A DNA stretch of 64,000 bases from Anodontia alba (taxonomy: Eukaryota > Mollusca > Bivalvia > Lucinida > Lucinidae): positions 87,908,399 through 87,972,398 of the forward strand of contig OZ024828.1 in NCBI GenBank assembly GCA_964016985.1, in the 5' to 3' direction. A program made the translations under genes and the position numbers. Shown here in pieces: positions 10,577 through 20,947 of this stretch. Positions within the stretch are counted from its first letter, which is position 1, and each line of letters opens with the position of its first letter. The notes under the pieces are model-generated. The model was not told the origin of the DNA. It saw only the letters and a list, made by a program, of their open reading frames with translations, and searched no databases.

Positions 10577-11185
10577 GACCACGCCATGCGAAAACATGTC
10601 TGTGGGCGTATACAGATAGCGAAGGCCCAGATCAGCCGGCGCATTTCGGGCAGTCTGATCAAGGCCTACACTTTCCGCTACAAAACTCATTGGATACCAT
10701 TACGAAAACACGCCTATTCAAATATATAGAAAATTTCACCGCCAAAAACTGAAAATATTCAGAAAAAAACTCTGATATTTTTCTTCTTTCTGCTCAAAAC
10801 ATAGCTTGTGGGTATTCGTTAGAACCGCCTGGGCGAGGCGGTTCTAACGAGTACCCACAATCTTTGTTTTTGAGCAAGATTTCTGCTCAAAATATAGATT
10901 GTGGGTATTCGTTAGAACCGCCTCGGCGAGGCGGTTCTAACGAGTACCCACAATCTTTGTTTTTGAGCAGAAATAAGACAAATAGTGTATACTCCTGTAA
11001 ACCCCAGTTTTACTATATAAAACTGGGGTTTAAGGGGTTTAATATTTTACAGGCATGTTTTCGTGATGCTACAGAATGCATGAATGGAGAGTAAAGGCTT
11101 GGATGATATTTTCCATATGCGAAAGGTGATCTGAATCTGCGCATTTTGCGCATGTTCGAAGGTATTTTTTTTTCGCTTGACGCGG
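10577..11185. mobile_element. Family H MITE, copy 1, hosting A copy 5
   Basis: Outer ends GACCACGCCATGCGAAAAC and TTTCGCTTGACGCGGC are inverted relatives. Inner words CAGATCAGCCGGCGCA and CTGCGCATTTTGCGCATG match H copy 2 (21979-22223). Family A copy 5 interrupts it at the GGATAC/TACAG point. Confidence 0.75.
10698..11068 (+). mobile_element. Family A MITE, copy 5, with duplicated hairpin
   Basis: Normal A ends (CATTACGAAAACACGCC, TGTTTTCGTGATG), but the element is 371 bp because the central palindrome occurs twice in tandem, at about 10786-10875 and 10880-10969. The first pair reads CCGCCTGGGCGAGGCGG and the second CCGCCTCGGCGAGGCGG. The flanking base is C on both sides; the related uninterrupted H copy has a single C there. 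Confidence 0.92.
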
Positions 11186-11817
11186 CAATATTGTCGTCGA
11201 TAAGTACTGATGCCAGAACTGCGGCACTACTATGGAATTAACCTGATTATATTTCAGAGATTTTCAATACTGTCTAAATTAAGACATTTTTACCTAGGTG
11301 ATGTTATATTTTACCGAGTTTGAGCTCTTATTTTGAAATCGATTTTATTTAGGGGTTTTTTTTTTTTGGCATTCGTACTGCGCGTCCCTTTTTGAACGAA
11401 TGTCCTCTTTCGTTCAATGACCAAAAACAATTAAAGAATGACAAATACCGTCTGATTATTGGTAGTGCCTTTTTAAGCCTCTTATTTTCACATTATTTGT
11501 ATACATGAACTAATTATTTGTTAACTGTAAATTACATCCGTTTTCTGTTGAATATCTCTATCCCAAGAGATTCTTGCAAAATTCAGATAGTCTGTCTTTC
11601 TTTGTTTATCGGACATGTGAATCAATATTCGTCAGTTCGTACTGTTTTTTCTGTTCCTTTTTAGTCAGTGGAATTTTTTTATTATTATTATTATTAAATT
11701 ATAGAGTACTTTAGAAGTTTTTGCGGAAGTCGCGCAGTAAGCTAGCAGACAAATCACTGATCGTTTTAGTTCTTAAAAGTTCATTGAGCCGTGACATCAG
11801 TTGACATACCACCGGGC
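11186..11817. other. Non-coding stretch
   Basis: T-rich, with a short (ATT)n near 11682-11697. No gene or paired repeat ends seen. Confidence 0.45.
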
Positions 11818-11900
11818 ATGTGCGTCCAGCGAAAATTCGGATCAGCCTGCGCATGCGCGCAGTCTGATCACAATCACTACTGATCGCATTTTGGTTAGTC
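11818..11900. repeat. Family G fragment
   Basis: GTGCGTCCAGCGAAAATTCG followed by GATCAGCCTGCGCATGCGCG; the outer ends are missing. Confidence 0.5.
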
Positions 11901-11918
11901 AAGCAAAATTGCTTCAAT

Positions 11919-12125
11919 TTGACAATGAAGACTCTGGTCAGACTGATATTTGTCTGTGAACTTATGTTTTGGCACATGGTGTTTCAAGCAAATGTAACAT
12001 GTAAGGAACAAATAAATCAATCTATTGGAAGTCTTTTGTCCGTAATATTCCGTCAGCACGAGGTCGTTATGTCATTAGTATCGGAAGTGTACCAGTCTTC
12101 AACTTCTTCGACTACTACTTTTTAG
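11919..12125 (+). CDS. Candidate signal-peptide exon (uncertain)
   Basis: A 68-codon frame starts MTMKTLVRLIFVCELMFWHM: a basic residue followed by a hydrophobic run, the pattern of a secretory signal peptide. A donor-like GTAAGG occurs at about 12000, soon after the hydrophobic segment, so this could be the first coding exon of a secreted protein. Against it: no acceptor or continuation is identified, an A+T-rich minisatellite follows at once, and signal-like runs arise by chance in T-rich DNA. No family is recognised. Confidence 0.15.
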   Translation: MTMKTLVRLIFVCELMFWHMVFQANVTCKEQINQSIGSLLSVIFRQHEVVMSLVSEVYQSSTSSTTTF

Positions 12126-12154
12126 GTTATCAGCCATCTGCTTCTAGTCAATTA

Positions 12155-12880
12155 CCAGTTTACTTAGACACTGAGCAGTATTTTAGCAATCAAGTTTAGC
12201 TATCAATTATAGTCCGCTACATTACCTTTTAGGTCAGACATTTTTGTCATTTTATTTTGTTAGTTGGTACACTGACAAATTTAGCAATCAATTATTAGTC
12301 CCGTACTTAACCTTTAAGGTCAATTAATTTATCATTTATTTTCATCACGAAAACACGCCTATATAATTTTGACCCCTTCAAACCCCACTTTTATATAGTA
12401 AAACTGGGGTTTACAGGGGTATACATTATTTTTCTTATTTCTGTTCAAAAACATAGATTGTGGGTACTCGTTAGAACCGCCTCGCCGAGGCGGTTCTAAC
12501 GAGTACACACAATCTATGTTTTGAGCAGAAATAGGAAGAATATCAGAATTTTTTATCTGAAAATTTTCCTTTTTTGCTTGTAAAATTTTCAATGTTTTTG
12601 AATAGGCGTGTTTTCGTAATGTGTTAGTTGGTTTACTGACGATTTTAGTGTTATAGTCCTTTACTTTATCTTTTAGGCCAATAATTTTTATCATTTATTT
12701 TATTACTTGGTACACTGACAATTTAGAAAACAATTATAGTCCCCAACTTTACCTTTTAAGTCAATAATTTTTATCATTTAATTTTGTTAGTTGGTGTACT
12801 GAAAAATTTAGCAATCAATTATAGTCCCCTACTTTACATTTTTAGTCAATATTTTTATCATCAGCTTGTATACTGATAGT
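12155..12880. repeat. ~80-bp minisatellite split by A copy 6
   Basis: Units share TTAGTTGGTACACTGACA, TTTAGCAATCAATTATAGTC and TACTTTACCTTTTAGGTCAA. About five units can be followed, two before and three after the A element at 12343-12621. Units differ by small substitutions. No coding potential. Confidence 0.8.
12343..12621 (-). mobile_element. Family A MITE, copy 6
   Basis: CATCACGAAAACACGCC to TGTTTTCGTAATG, with a symmetrical hairpin (GAACCGCCTCGCCGAGGCGG). It sits inside a tandem repeat whose intact units read TTATTTTGTTAGTTGG; here the left flank ends TTATTTT and the right begins TGTTAGTTGG, i.e. one extra T. Confidence 0.93.
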
Positions 12881-13117
12881 GATCAACTTCTGTTGAGTGC
12901 AGTGTGTCAGCAATCAAGAACGGAAACCACGCAATCTGGTTTAGAGCCTGTGCTTTTTGTGCGTGAAACTCTTGACTTCATAGAGTCTGTATAAGGTAGA
13001 CTCTGATTGGTCTTTGGAAATCTGGATAGTCTGTATAAGGTAGACTCTGATTGGTCTTTGGGAATCTGGATCTACCCTAATCTTGTATATCACATATGTT
13101 AAAGTATCTTTGCCGCC

Positions 13118-13397
13118 CATTACGAAAACAAGCCTATTCAAATATATTGAAAATTTTACCACCAAAAAATGAAAATTATTAGATAAAAATTCTAATATTT
13201 TTTTCAAATTTCTGCTCAAAACATAGATTGTGGGTACGCTTTAGAACCGCCTCGGCGAGGCGGTTCTAACGAGTACCCACAATCTATGTTTTTGAGCAGA
13301 AATAAGAAAATTGATGTATACCCCTGTAAACCCCAGTTTTGCTATATAAAAGTGGGGTTGAAGGGGGTCAACATTATATAGGCGTGTTTTCGTGATG
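13118..13397 (+). mobile_element. Family A MITE, copy 7
   Basis: CATTACGAAAACAAGCC to TGTTTTCGTGATG; the hairpin left arm has GGGTACGCTTTAG instead of GGGTACTCGTTAG. The flanking base is C on both sides. Confidence 0.92.
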
Positions 13398-13440
13398 CTG
13401 TTCACTCACTTTAGTCCAGAGACCCGCAAAAGGGCATTTG

Positions 13441-13507
13441 ACAAACAGTGTAAACCCAGATGAGACGTCGTATTCTATGGCGTCTGATCAGGGTCTCCAC
13501 TGATTGC
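13441..13507. repeat. Family B-type hairpin
   Basis: ACAAACAGTGTAAACCCAGA pairs with a right arm AGGGTCTCCACTGATTGC around GACGTCGTATTCTATGGCGTC. No family B outer ends. Confidence 0.65.
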
Positions 13508-13765
13508 AAAAAGTTTAGCCTCTTTCTCTAGGAATATTAAAATCACATAGCCTGACATACCTGAAATCGAAATTGAACTCTTCCAATATAAAGAGTAGGG
13601 GAGTTTTGTTTTGTTTTATTTTTTCAGTCTAAAATGGGTTAATCCGTCGGTTTTATCTACCGTATCCAGTGATTATATCAGCAGACAACGAAGGCCCTGA
13701 ACAGGCTACACCGGCACGCATACTGCTCTTAGTTTTCTTTTCTACACATGGCCCGAAGACAACCT

Positions 13766-13998
13766 GGGTCCAGTTGTCCAAAACTAAATGAGTTTGTTAG
13801 CTAACGTGACGTTAAAATTTCTATCGAAATACGACAAGTACATTGATATGTTTGTTGAAAAAAGGTTAGTTGCAAAAGCTACTCACATTTTTGCAGCAAA
13901 AAAATATCAATGCATTTAAAATATCTTAGCTACAACAGTTATCGAGTTTGTCATTCACGAGTTCGTTAAGCTAACGAGGCTTTGAACAACTTGGCCCA
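13766..13998. mobile_element. Family J MITE, copy 2
   Basis: Left GGGTCCAGTTGTCCAAAACT and right TTTGAACAACTTGGCCCA are inverted relatives; inner TTAGCTAACGTG and CGTTAAGCTAACGAGG match copy 1. Confidence 0.75.
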
Positions 13999-14118
13999 GT
14001 ATAAAGACCTTGGCCAGACGAATACAATTACAATAGTTCAACACTTTCCTCCTAATCAATCACAAATCAGTCAACTAAAGGTATTAACTGATCTTATCGG
14101 CTTGCTACGATCAAAGTA

Positions 14119-14448
14119 CACTGTAAAATCTTGCAGATGTTGGAAACCGGCTGCCAGGGCATTTACCGTTAATTTTTACGGGTGTCCGCAGATTATCTAC
14201 AGGAAACATGTCACTAGGCAGGCACAGGAGGTTAGTTAGGTTACGTAGGACCGAGTAGGGATGTAAACTATCGCACCGTACCTGAAGCCTACTCATCCCT
14301 ACTCAGTTCTACGAGTTAAATCCTGCAAAAGTCTAGCAGGTTCATGTACCCGTAAAAAGTAACGGGGTACTTATACCCGTAAAAAAGCTACGGTTAGTGC
14401 ACCAGCAGCTAATTGCCATTGACTTTACCATAAAACCCTACGACAGTG
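14119..14448. mobile_element. Family I MITE, copy 1
   Basis: CACTGTAAAATCTTGC on the left and ACGACAGTG on the right, with TA on both sides (2-bp repeat). GTAAAAAGTAACGG motifs lie inside each end, and there is a middle palindrome built on GAGTAGGGATGTAAAC and CTCATCCCTACTCAG. Superfamily not assigned. Confidence 0.7.
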
Positions 14449-14486
14449 TAACTGTACATATGTATTTTGTAGAAAAAATAAAATTC

Positions 14487-14600
14487 ACTTTCAAGGGAAG
14501 CAACTCAGTCATTTTTTCCTCTTTTCTAAAAGGGAAGAATTTGGGATTAAATTGTTTCCTTTTAGGGAAGGCCCTTTTAAGATGGGGATCAGTGCATAGG
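14487..14600. repeat. Family O fragment
   Basis: CACTTTCAAGGGAAGCAACT and CTAAAAGGGAAGAATTTGGG...TTTCCTTTTAGGGAAGGCCC give the O internal hairpin; the right side is lost. It is followed by a (TTA)n tract near 14633-14660. Confidence 0.5.
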
Positions 14601-15009
14601 AAAGCAAGTGCAGCAGACGATATTTTGATTTTATTATTATTATTATCATTATTATTTCGTTTTGTATTTACTTTCAGAAAATAATACTTGCCATTTCATG
14701 TGAATCGATTCATATTAAATGTCAAGTCTTAATTTTTCTGAAAAATCATTATATATATATATAATGTCATCTGCTACCGTTTAGCTTAGTGCTGTATGGA
14801 TTAATGGATTAACTAGATTTTTATCTTGATTATTTTTAGATAGTCCAGCGGAGCTTATTCGCCTGAATGTTCATCATTTTGCATCCAAGTTCAACTCGAC
14901 AATGGACAGCGTCGAAACAGCTGTTGATAAGGACAGTCTTGGCTCACAGCTTTGAGGAAATAAAAGATGTTTGGAGAATCGTGCCACAGAATGCGCCACA
15001 AGACGTGCC

Positions 15010-15286
15010 CATCACGAAAACATGCTTATATAATATTGATCCCCTTAAACCCCACTTTTATTAAAACCGGTTTTTACAGGGGTTTACTTTATTTTTCTTA
15101 TTTCTGCTGAAAAACATAGATTGTGGGTACTCGTTAGAACCGCCTCGCCGAGGCGGTTCTAACGAGTATCCATAATCTATGTTTTTCAGCAGAAATACGA
15201 GAAACATCAGTTTTTTTATGTGATTTTTTTTTAAGTTTTGGGAGGTGAAATTTTCTATATATTTGAATAGGCTTGTTTTCGTAATG
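15010..15286 (-). mobile_element. Family A MITE, copy 8
   Basis: CATCACGAAAACATGC to TGTTTTCGTAATG; hairpin intact (GCCTCGCCGAGGC centre). A small deletion removes part of the TATATAGTAAAACTGG segment. The flanking base is C on both sides. Confidence 0.9.
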
Positions 15287-15406
15287 CATAGATTTTTTAT
15301 GACTGACTTCCTCCAAGTAATCATAAACGACCTATGGCATGTACGACACATGCAGACCCAAACCAGCATTCATATATGTGTAGTCGATCAAGGTCTACAT
15401 TGTTCA

Positions 15407-15635
15407 CATCACGAAAACATGCATATATAATTTTGACCCCTTTAAACCCCATTTTTATATAGTAAAACAGGGGTTTACAGGGGTACGCATTATCTGCTCA
15501 AAACATTATAGTAGTACCCACAATCGATGTTTAGAGCAGAAATATAAAAAAAAAATATCAGAATTTTTATCTAATTTTTTTTTAATTTTGGTGGTAAAAT
15601 TTTCAGTATATTTGAATAGGCATGTTTTCGTAATG
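15407..15635 (-). mobile_element. Family A MITE, copy 9 (hairpin core deleted)
   Basis: CATCACGAAAACATGC to TGTTTTCGTAATG. The GC-rich hairpin is gone: only GCTCAAAACATTATAGTAGTA followed by CCCACAATCGATGTT remains, shortening the copy to 229 bp. Flanks read TCA on both sides. Confidence 0.85.
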
Positions 15636-15984
15636 TCATACAGAGTCTATAAAGTCCATATCGAGTAAATTACAGTAGTGACCAGTGTAGATTGTGTTCA
15701 GATTTATTCATCTTGTCGGCTGCTGTTGTGATTGACGCTTTAAGGAATAACAACAGCTGCTCATACAAGATTAACACTGAAATGGACTAATAGCTTTAGG
15801 TGATTTGTGTCAGGGGAATTCCCCAATAATTGATTCACAATCCAGGAAAAATGGTCTTTATTTTATATGCGAACAGCGAAGCGCTGATCAACCTGTACAT
15901 ACACACAATCTGATAAGAAAGTGCGTGAATGCTTCGTTGCCCGCGTATGAGGTGCTTTCTTACGTTGCGAAACATATGCTCCGA

Positions 15985-16120
15985 ACGTCAGATTATGTAC
16001 CGTCGAACATATGGGCCCAGCGAAGATTCAGATCATCCTACTCATTCCCGCATGGGCGCATTTTGGATAGCCAAGGATGCAAAATTCTTCATGTGGACAA
16101 CGACAACGATAATTCTGACT
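15985..16120. repeat. Family G fragments
   Basis: GGGCCCAGCGAAGATTCAGA and GGGCGCATTTTGGATAGCCA match G copy 5; complementary ends are missing. A related GCGAAGCGCTGATCAACC piece lies near 15870. Confidence 0.45.
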
Positions 16121-16194
16121 GGGGCGGATCCACAGGGTGGGGTTCGCTCGAACTCACATTTGACTCAAAATTTCATTTTCAGAAATCTTGAATT

Positions 16195-16476
16195 CATTAC
16201 GAAAACAGGTTTATTCAAATATGTTGAAAATTTCACTACTAAAAAAAACTGAAAATTTTCAAATAAAATTTCTGATCTTTTTCATATTTCTGCTCAAAAC
16301 ATAGATTGTGGGTACTCGTTAGAACCGCCTCGGTGAGGCGGTTCTAATGAGCACCCACAATCTATGTTTTTTGAGCAGAAATAAGAAAAATAATGTATAC
16401 CCCTGTAAACCCCAGTTTTACTATATAAAAGTGATGTTTAAGGGGGTCAAATTTATATAGGTATGATTTCGTGTTG
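16195..16476 (+). mobile_element. Family A MITE, copy 10
   Basis: CATTACGAAAACAGG to the decayed end ATGATTTCGTGTTG. Hairpin centre GCCTCGGTGAGGC. The flanking base is T on both sides. A P-like GGGGCGGATCCAC piece lies just to the left (16121). Confidence 0.88.
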
Positions 16477-16492
16477 TTGATTAATTTTTTGA

Positions 16493-16643
16493 TACCGCAT
16501 TTACCCTAATAAATAATCGCTCAACTTACTCTTCACCTTATAATTCTAAAATTTCAATAAGAATCATTTTACTAGTTTTTTGGTGTCTGATCTAGGTCTA
16601 TATTGTTTGCTCAGACCTTTCTGTTCTAATATGTAGGGTAATT
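16493..16643. mobile_element. Family B MITE, copy 2 (half hairpin)
   Basis: TACCGCATTTACCCTAATAA on the left. The right has one hairpin arm only (TGATCTAGGTCTATATTGTT) and GACCTTTCTGTTCTAATATG. The left arm is deleted. Confidence 0.55.
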
Positions 16644-16648
16644 TAATC

Positions 16649-16926
16649 CATCACGAAAACATGCCTACGTAATGTTGACCCCCTTAAACCCCATTTTTAT
16701 ATAGTAAAACTGGGGTTTACAGGGGTATACATTATTTTTATTATTTCTGCTCAAAAATATAGATTGTGGGTACTCGTTAGAACCGCCTCGGTGAGGCGGT
16801 TCTAACGAGTACCAACAATCTATGTTTTGAGAAAAAATATGAAAAATATCAGAGTTTTTTATCTGAAAATTTTCAGTTTTTGGAGATGATATTTTCTATA
16901 TATTTGAATAGGCGTGTTTTCGTAAT
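16649..16926 (-). mobile_element. Family A MITE, copy 11
   Basis: CATCACGAAAACATGCC to TGTTTTCGTAAT, with the terminal G lost. Hairpin centre GCCTCGGTGAGGC. A P-type repeat end (TCCTGGATCCGCTCCTG, about 16960-16980) lies to the right. Confidence 0.88.
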
Positions 16927-17337
16927 CAAACACCCTCGGAAATTTTGAACCCCTATTGAATAATCCTGGATCCGCTCCTGTCTGATCAGACTGAATTGAG
17001 TGTTCATTGGGCGAACATGTTCGAAGGTATGTTTCCGGACTTTCTGGCTCATGTTTTTCACACCAATTAAGACAAAAATCTGTAATTTCTGCATGGTAAC
17101 TGACATCAGGCAAGTAGGAATTTCAGAAGTAAGACGGTCCATGAGAAATTAGGATGTTTGGACACTAGAAACCCTTATGCTGACAGAAAAGTTATGTGCA
17201 ATTGTGTCAGAATACACGGGGATGACTGGGTGTCATTTAACTAGATTTAAACTTCTAACAGTTCTGCTATTTAGACCAAGGGCGGATCCAGGAGGATTTC
17301 TGAGGGGTGTCAATTTTATTAGCATACTTACTCTACA

Positions 17338-17462
17338 TATTCGGAAAGACAGACCTGAGCAAACAGTGTAGACCCAGATCAGACGCCACAGGACGCGGCG
17401 TCTGATCAGGGTCTACATTATTTACCATTCACCCAGCCATTTTACACACATTCACAGGTATT
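17338..17462. mobile_element. Family B MITE, copy 6
   Basis: TATTCGGAAAGACAGACCTG followed by the GCAAACAGTGTAGACCCAGA hairpin with arms GACGCC/GGCGTC around ACAGGACGC, ending TTACCATTCACCCAGC. The far ends are eroded. Confidence 0.65.
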
Positions 17463-17487
17463 AAAAAGGACTTGTTGAAGAGAAGTA

Positions 17488-17594
17488 CCCAGATAAAATG
17501 CTTCATAAATCTATAGCGGACCGATATCGGCCCGTCAGCTACCCTGACGGGCCGATATCGGCCCGCTATAGATTTATGAAAAATGCTTACTGGG
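17488..17594. mobile_element. Family D palindrome, copy 5
   Basis: 107 bp between CCCAG and CTGGG-type ends (here CCCAGATAAAATGC and GCTTACTGGG). Arms read CCGATATCGGCCCGTCAG and CTGACGGGCCGATATCGG; TATAGCGG type. Flanks read TA on both sides. Confidence 0.85.
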
Positions 17595-17818
17595 TATAAG
17601 GAAAAGTGTCCCAATTTTTTCAAATTTATCCAAAATTTCCCATGATAATGAAATTTTGAGTCGACCCCCTCCCTCCCTCCCCCTCCACCCCATCCCTAAG
17701 CCATTTGAATCCGCCCCTGCATAGACTGTCTATGGACAGTCCCAAGGCGGTATTTTTGTTATAGTCCCTCTTCGTTTGTTCATTCTATTACGATGAGCGA
17801 TTGATTTATGTTGTCATT

Positions 17819-18106
17819 CATTACGAGAACACGCCTATTCAAATATACTGAATATTTTACCACCAAAAAAAAAAATGAAAATTTTCAGATAAAAAATTCT
17901 GATATTTTTCATATTTCTGCTCAAAACATAGATTGTGGGTACTCGTTAGAACCGCCTCGACGAGACGAGGCGGTTCTAACGAGTACCCACTGTATATGTT
18001 TTTGAGCAGAAACAAGAAAATAATGTATACCTCTGTAAACCACAGTTTTACTGTATAAAAGTGGGGTTTAAGGGGGTCAAAATTATATAGGTATGTTTTC
18101 GTGCTG
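17819..18106 (+). mobile_element. Family A MITE, copy 12
   Basis: CATTACGAGAACACGCC to TGTTTTCGTGCTG. The hairpin centre is lengthened to GCCTCGACGAGACGAGGC. The flanking base is T on both sides. Confidence 0.9.
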
Positions 18107-18235
18107 TGAGCTGCAGTGTGAGAAAACGAAACCTCTGACATGTGCGCCCAGCGAATACTCAAATCAGCCTGCACATTGACACAAATGCAAAAAGGAAAGA
18201 AAAACACCAAGTTTTGTAACTTCTGTTTTTTTACC

Positions 18236-19135
18236 CCGCCACACAATAGTGGCGGGGTATTATGGTTTCATGTTAGACGTCCATGTGCCTGTCGTCCGTC
18301 CGTCCATCCGTCCGTTTTTCGTTTCCGGATGATAACTTGAGTAAACATCAATGGATTTTCACCAAACTTGGTGTGTGCATTGATATTGTGGAGATCTGGT
18401 TTGGGATTGCTAATGGGCAAATTTCGTCAAATTTTTACAGAGTTATCTGCCTGAGACACGCCCATATTTTCGTTTCCGGTCGATAACTTGAGTAAATAAC
18501 AAGGGATTTTAACCAAACTTGCTATATGCATTGACATTAAGGAGATCTGGTTTGGGATTGCTAATGGGCAAATTTCGTCAAATTTTTACGGAGTTATCTG
18601 CCCGAGACACGCCCATAATTTCGTTTCCGGATGATAACTTGAGTAAATAACAAGGGATTTTAACCAAACTTGCTATACATATTGACATTAAGGAGATCTG
18701 GTATGGAATTGCTAATGGGCAAATTTCGTCTAATTTTTACGGAGTTACCTGCCCGAGACACGCCCATATTTTCGTTTCCAGACGATAACGAGTAAATAAC
18801 AAGGGATTTTAACCAAGCTTGCTATATGCATTGACCTTAAGGAGATCTGTTTTGGAATTGCTAATGGGCGAATTTCGTCAATTTATTTACGGAGTTATCT
18901 GCCCGAGACACGCCCATATTTTCGTTTCTGGGCGATAACTTGAGTAAATAAAACCTTTTAACCAAACTTGCTATATGCATTGATATTATCAAGATCTGGT
19001 TTAGGATTGTTATCTGTCCATTGATATTATCAAGATCTGCTTTAAGATTGTTATCTGTCCTTCCGTCTTTTTCTTTCCAGACATTTTCGCAACGATAACT
19101 TTAATACATAAACAAATAATTGCTATTGCAGGGTA
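18236..19135. repeat. ~150-bp tandem repeat with GC hairpin head
   Basis: A short hairpin ACCCCGCCAC...GTGGCGGGGT (18235-18259) and a GTCC-rich run lead into units each containing TTTCGTTTCCGG, GATAACTTGAGTAAA, AACCAAACTTGCTATATGCA, GAGATCTGGTTTGGGATTGC and CGAGACACGCCCAT. GATAACTTGAG-type words recur at 18331, 18482, 18633, 18784 and 18934, a spacing of 150-151 bp; a diverged sixth is near 19094. No reading frame is preserved. Confidence 0.85.
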
Positions 19136-19240
19136 TTATGCTTGCGGTGCTTTTATTTTTAGTATTGAACACCCCAGATGACACAAAGTAGACAATAAAC
19201 AATTCTCTTGTTCCCCTGAAAATTGAACGTGACATTTAAT

Positions 19241-19481
19241 TTAAAAGGATTGGACACACTTTCTTGGGAGGTAACTCTGTCTAAATTGCTTTCCCTCTCT
19301 TCTAAAAAAGGTCTACTCTAAACTAAATGAAGTATCTTCCCTTGGGAGCAAATTATTTCTTTTTAGAATAGAACCCTTTTCAGGAGGGACTTGGTTCGCA
19401 GGATGGTAAGCTGGAAGTCGCAAACATTCGTCATCCTTGTAAAAAATGGAAGAAAATCTACTAGGTGGATTAAGTCCCCTT
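19241..19481. repeat. Family O repeat, copy 4
   Basis: AAAGGATTGGACACACTTTC...GGGAGGTAACTCTG...GGTCTACTCTAAACTA...CTAGGTGGATTAAGTCCCCTT; the ends are inverted relatives (AAGGNNTGGA.. / ..TAAGTCCCCTT). Confidence 0.6.
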
Positions 19482-19587
19482 AATATAATAATACAATATT
19501 ATAAAAATATACTCAGCAAAAAAAGAAACTTGGCAGTTGATCTATCACCATATCACCAACTTTTCACATAAATCGAGTTATGAATTT

Positions 19588-19694
19588 CCCAGCTAACATT
19601 CTACGTAAATCTACATCGGGCCGTCATCGGCCCGTCAGCTACCCTGACGGGCCGATGACGGCCCGATATAGATTTACGTAGAATGCTGACTGGG
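19588..19694. mobile_element. Family D palindrome, copy 1
   Basis: 107 bp. CCCAGCTAACATTCTACG and CGTAGAATGCTGACTGGG ends; arms GGGCCGTCATCGGCCCGTC and the exact complement; loop CAGCTACCCTG. Flanks TT on both sides. Confidence 0.9.
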
Positions 19695-19879
19695 TTAATC
19701 TTCTATATTGCGTTTGGTAAACGAAACAATTGATTTTATTTTATTAAAATGCCATTTTGATACGATATCATATCCTGCTGTTAAAAAGGTCAGGTATCAA
19801 AATAAAAAATAACCGTTTACACGATGACGTGCTGTCAACATCTTAGCGGTATTTGATCTGTATGCCAGAGTCGGAGGAT

Positions 19880-19986
19880 CCCAGTCAGCATTCTACGTAA
19901 ATCTATATCGGGCCGTCATCGGCCCGTCAGGGTAGCTGACGGGCCGATGACGGACCGATGTAGATTTACGTAGAATGCTAGCTGGG
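19880..19986. mobile_element. Family D palindrome, copy 2
   Basis: 107 bp. The loop reads CAGGGTAGCTG, opposite in orientation to copy 1 only about 190 bp away. Arms GTCATC type; one right-arm base is mismatched (GACGGACCGATG). Flanks AT on both sides. Confidence 0.9.
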
Positions 19987-20574
19987 ATTAGCGTCCCTCA
20001 AACGAGTTCGTACTGTTTTACCGAAAAAAAACGCAGACGCCGTGTCCGTAGCTGGCGTAAAGCGACGTCGAAGATGTACGTATGTGAATATCTTGATGTC
20101 GTGTGGTCACATGTGGACGTCCAGACTTTTGATTGTCGGCAACGCGTCCAGTCTGTTGTAAACGCTTCCACAGACTATGTATTGTCTACCAACAGCAACC
20201 TGCTGATGTTCACAAAGCTAACGCCAGCGGGCAACATCCCTGATTCCTCTGATCTTCGGAGAGACGTGGCATTACTAAAATAATAATAAAAAAATGAAAA
20301 TTAACCTGTGATTTTCACTTGGCTATCTCTGTAAATTATACACAAGTAAAACTGCTAACAAATCGGCCCATGTAGACCTGTGCACGTGGTAAATGTGCTA
20401 AACGTACAAGTGGAGTTCGTACTGACTACGTTGCGGCTAATCAAGTGGAAAACTATTGCAGACGATGCATACACTCGCCAGCAATATGATATGCTGTAAA
20501 ATACATGCATGGTCTAAAAACACTTCGGAATAAAATTAAAGCAAAAATCTTCAAGTTTCTTTTTTTACTGAGTA

Positions 20575-20947
20575 TATATTGTATTACAAGTATAAGCTTT
20601 TACAAAGGTTTGGTCTACGCTTAGCACACAGAAAATGTTACAGCTAATTTTTATACGGAATAACCTGGGGTCTTTACATGCAAATCTTGGCAACATTTTC
20701 TAAATCCCATAATGAAAAATGTTAATTCGGGAGGTCTGAATGCTCGTCCTGTTGGCCTCTACAAGTGAAAAATAATTACAGCTATTTAACATCGCTTTTT
20801 AGGTTAACCTCTATCAATTTTTGTCACGCTGTCCCGGGAATGCTATAAATTACTCTTAGCAGCACCAATGCATATACCCACTTTAAAAGTGAAATTCTCA
20901 AAATATATGCATATCCCATAACCTTTGTTAAAGTGCTGCAATGTTAA
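20575..20947. other. Non-coding stretch
   Basis: No gene or recognised repeat between the Tc1-type element and D copy 3. Confidence 0.45.

Larger units (their letters stand above)
17278..17718. mobile_element. Family P repeat hosting B and D elements
   Basis: Ends GGGCGGATCCAGGAGG and TTTGAATCCGCCCC are inverted relatives. Between them lie a B-type element (17338-17462) and D copy 5 (17488-17594), so the P body is short and old. A CT-rich tract is at 17662-17695. Confidence 0.55.
19510..20574. mobile_element. Tc1-type element, internally deleted, hosting two D elements
   Basis: Inverted ends TACTCAGCAAAAAAAGAAAC and GTTTCTTTTTTTACTGAGTA, flanked by TA. This type of end is typical of Tc1 elements in animals. 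No transposase domain is recognisable. Two family D palindromes are inserted (19588-19694, 19880-19986). About 300 bp to the right is relatively GC-rich and open on the plus strand (19975-20283, about 100 codons starting inside D copy 2). I recognise no protein family there; it could be captured host sequence or a decayed internal region. Confidence 0.75.

Noticed and set aside
14760..15300. TATA-like and hairpin signals as promoters or terminators
   Set aside because: The hairpins belong to MITEs and no gene lies nearby; bacterial-style terminators are not meaningful here.
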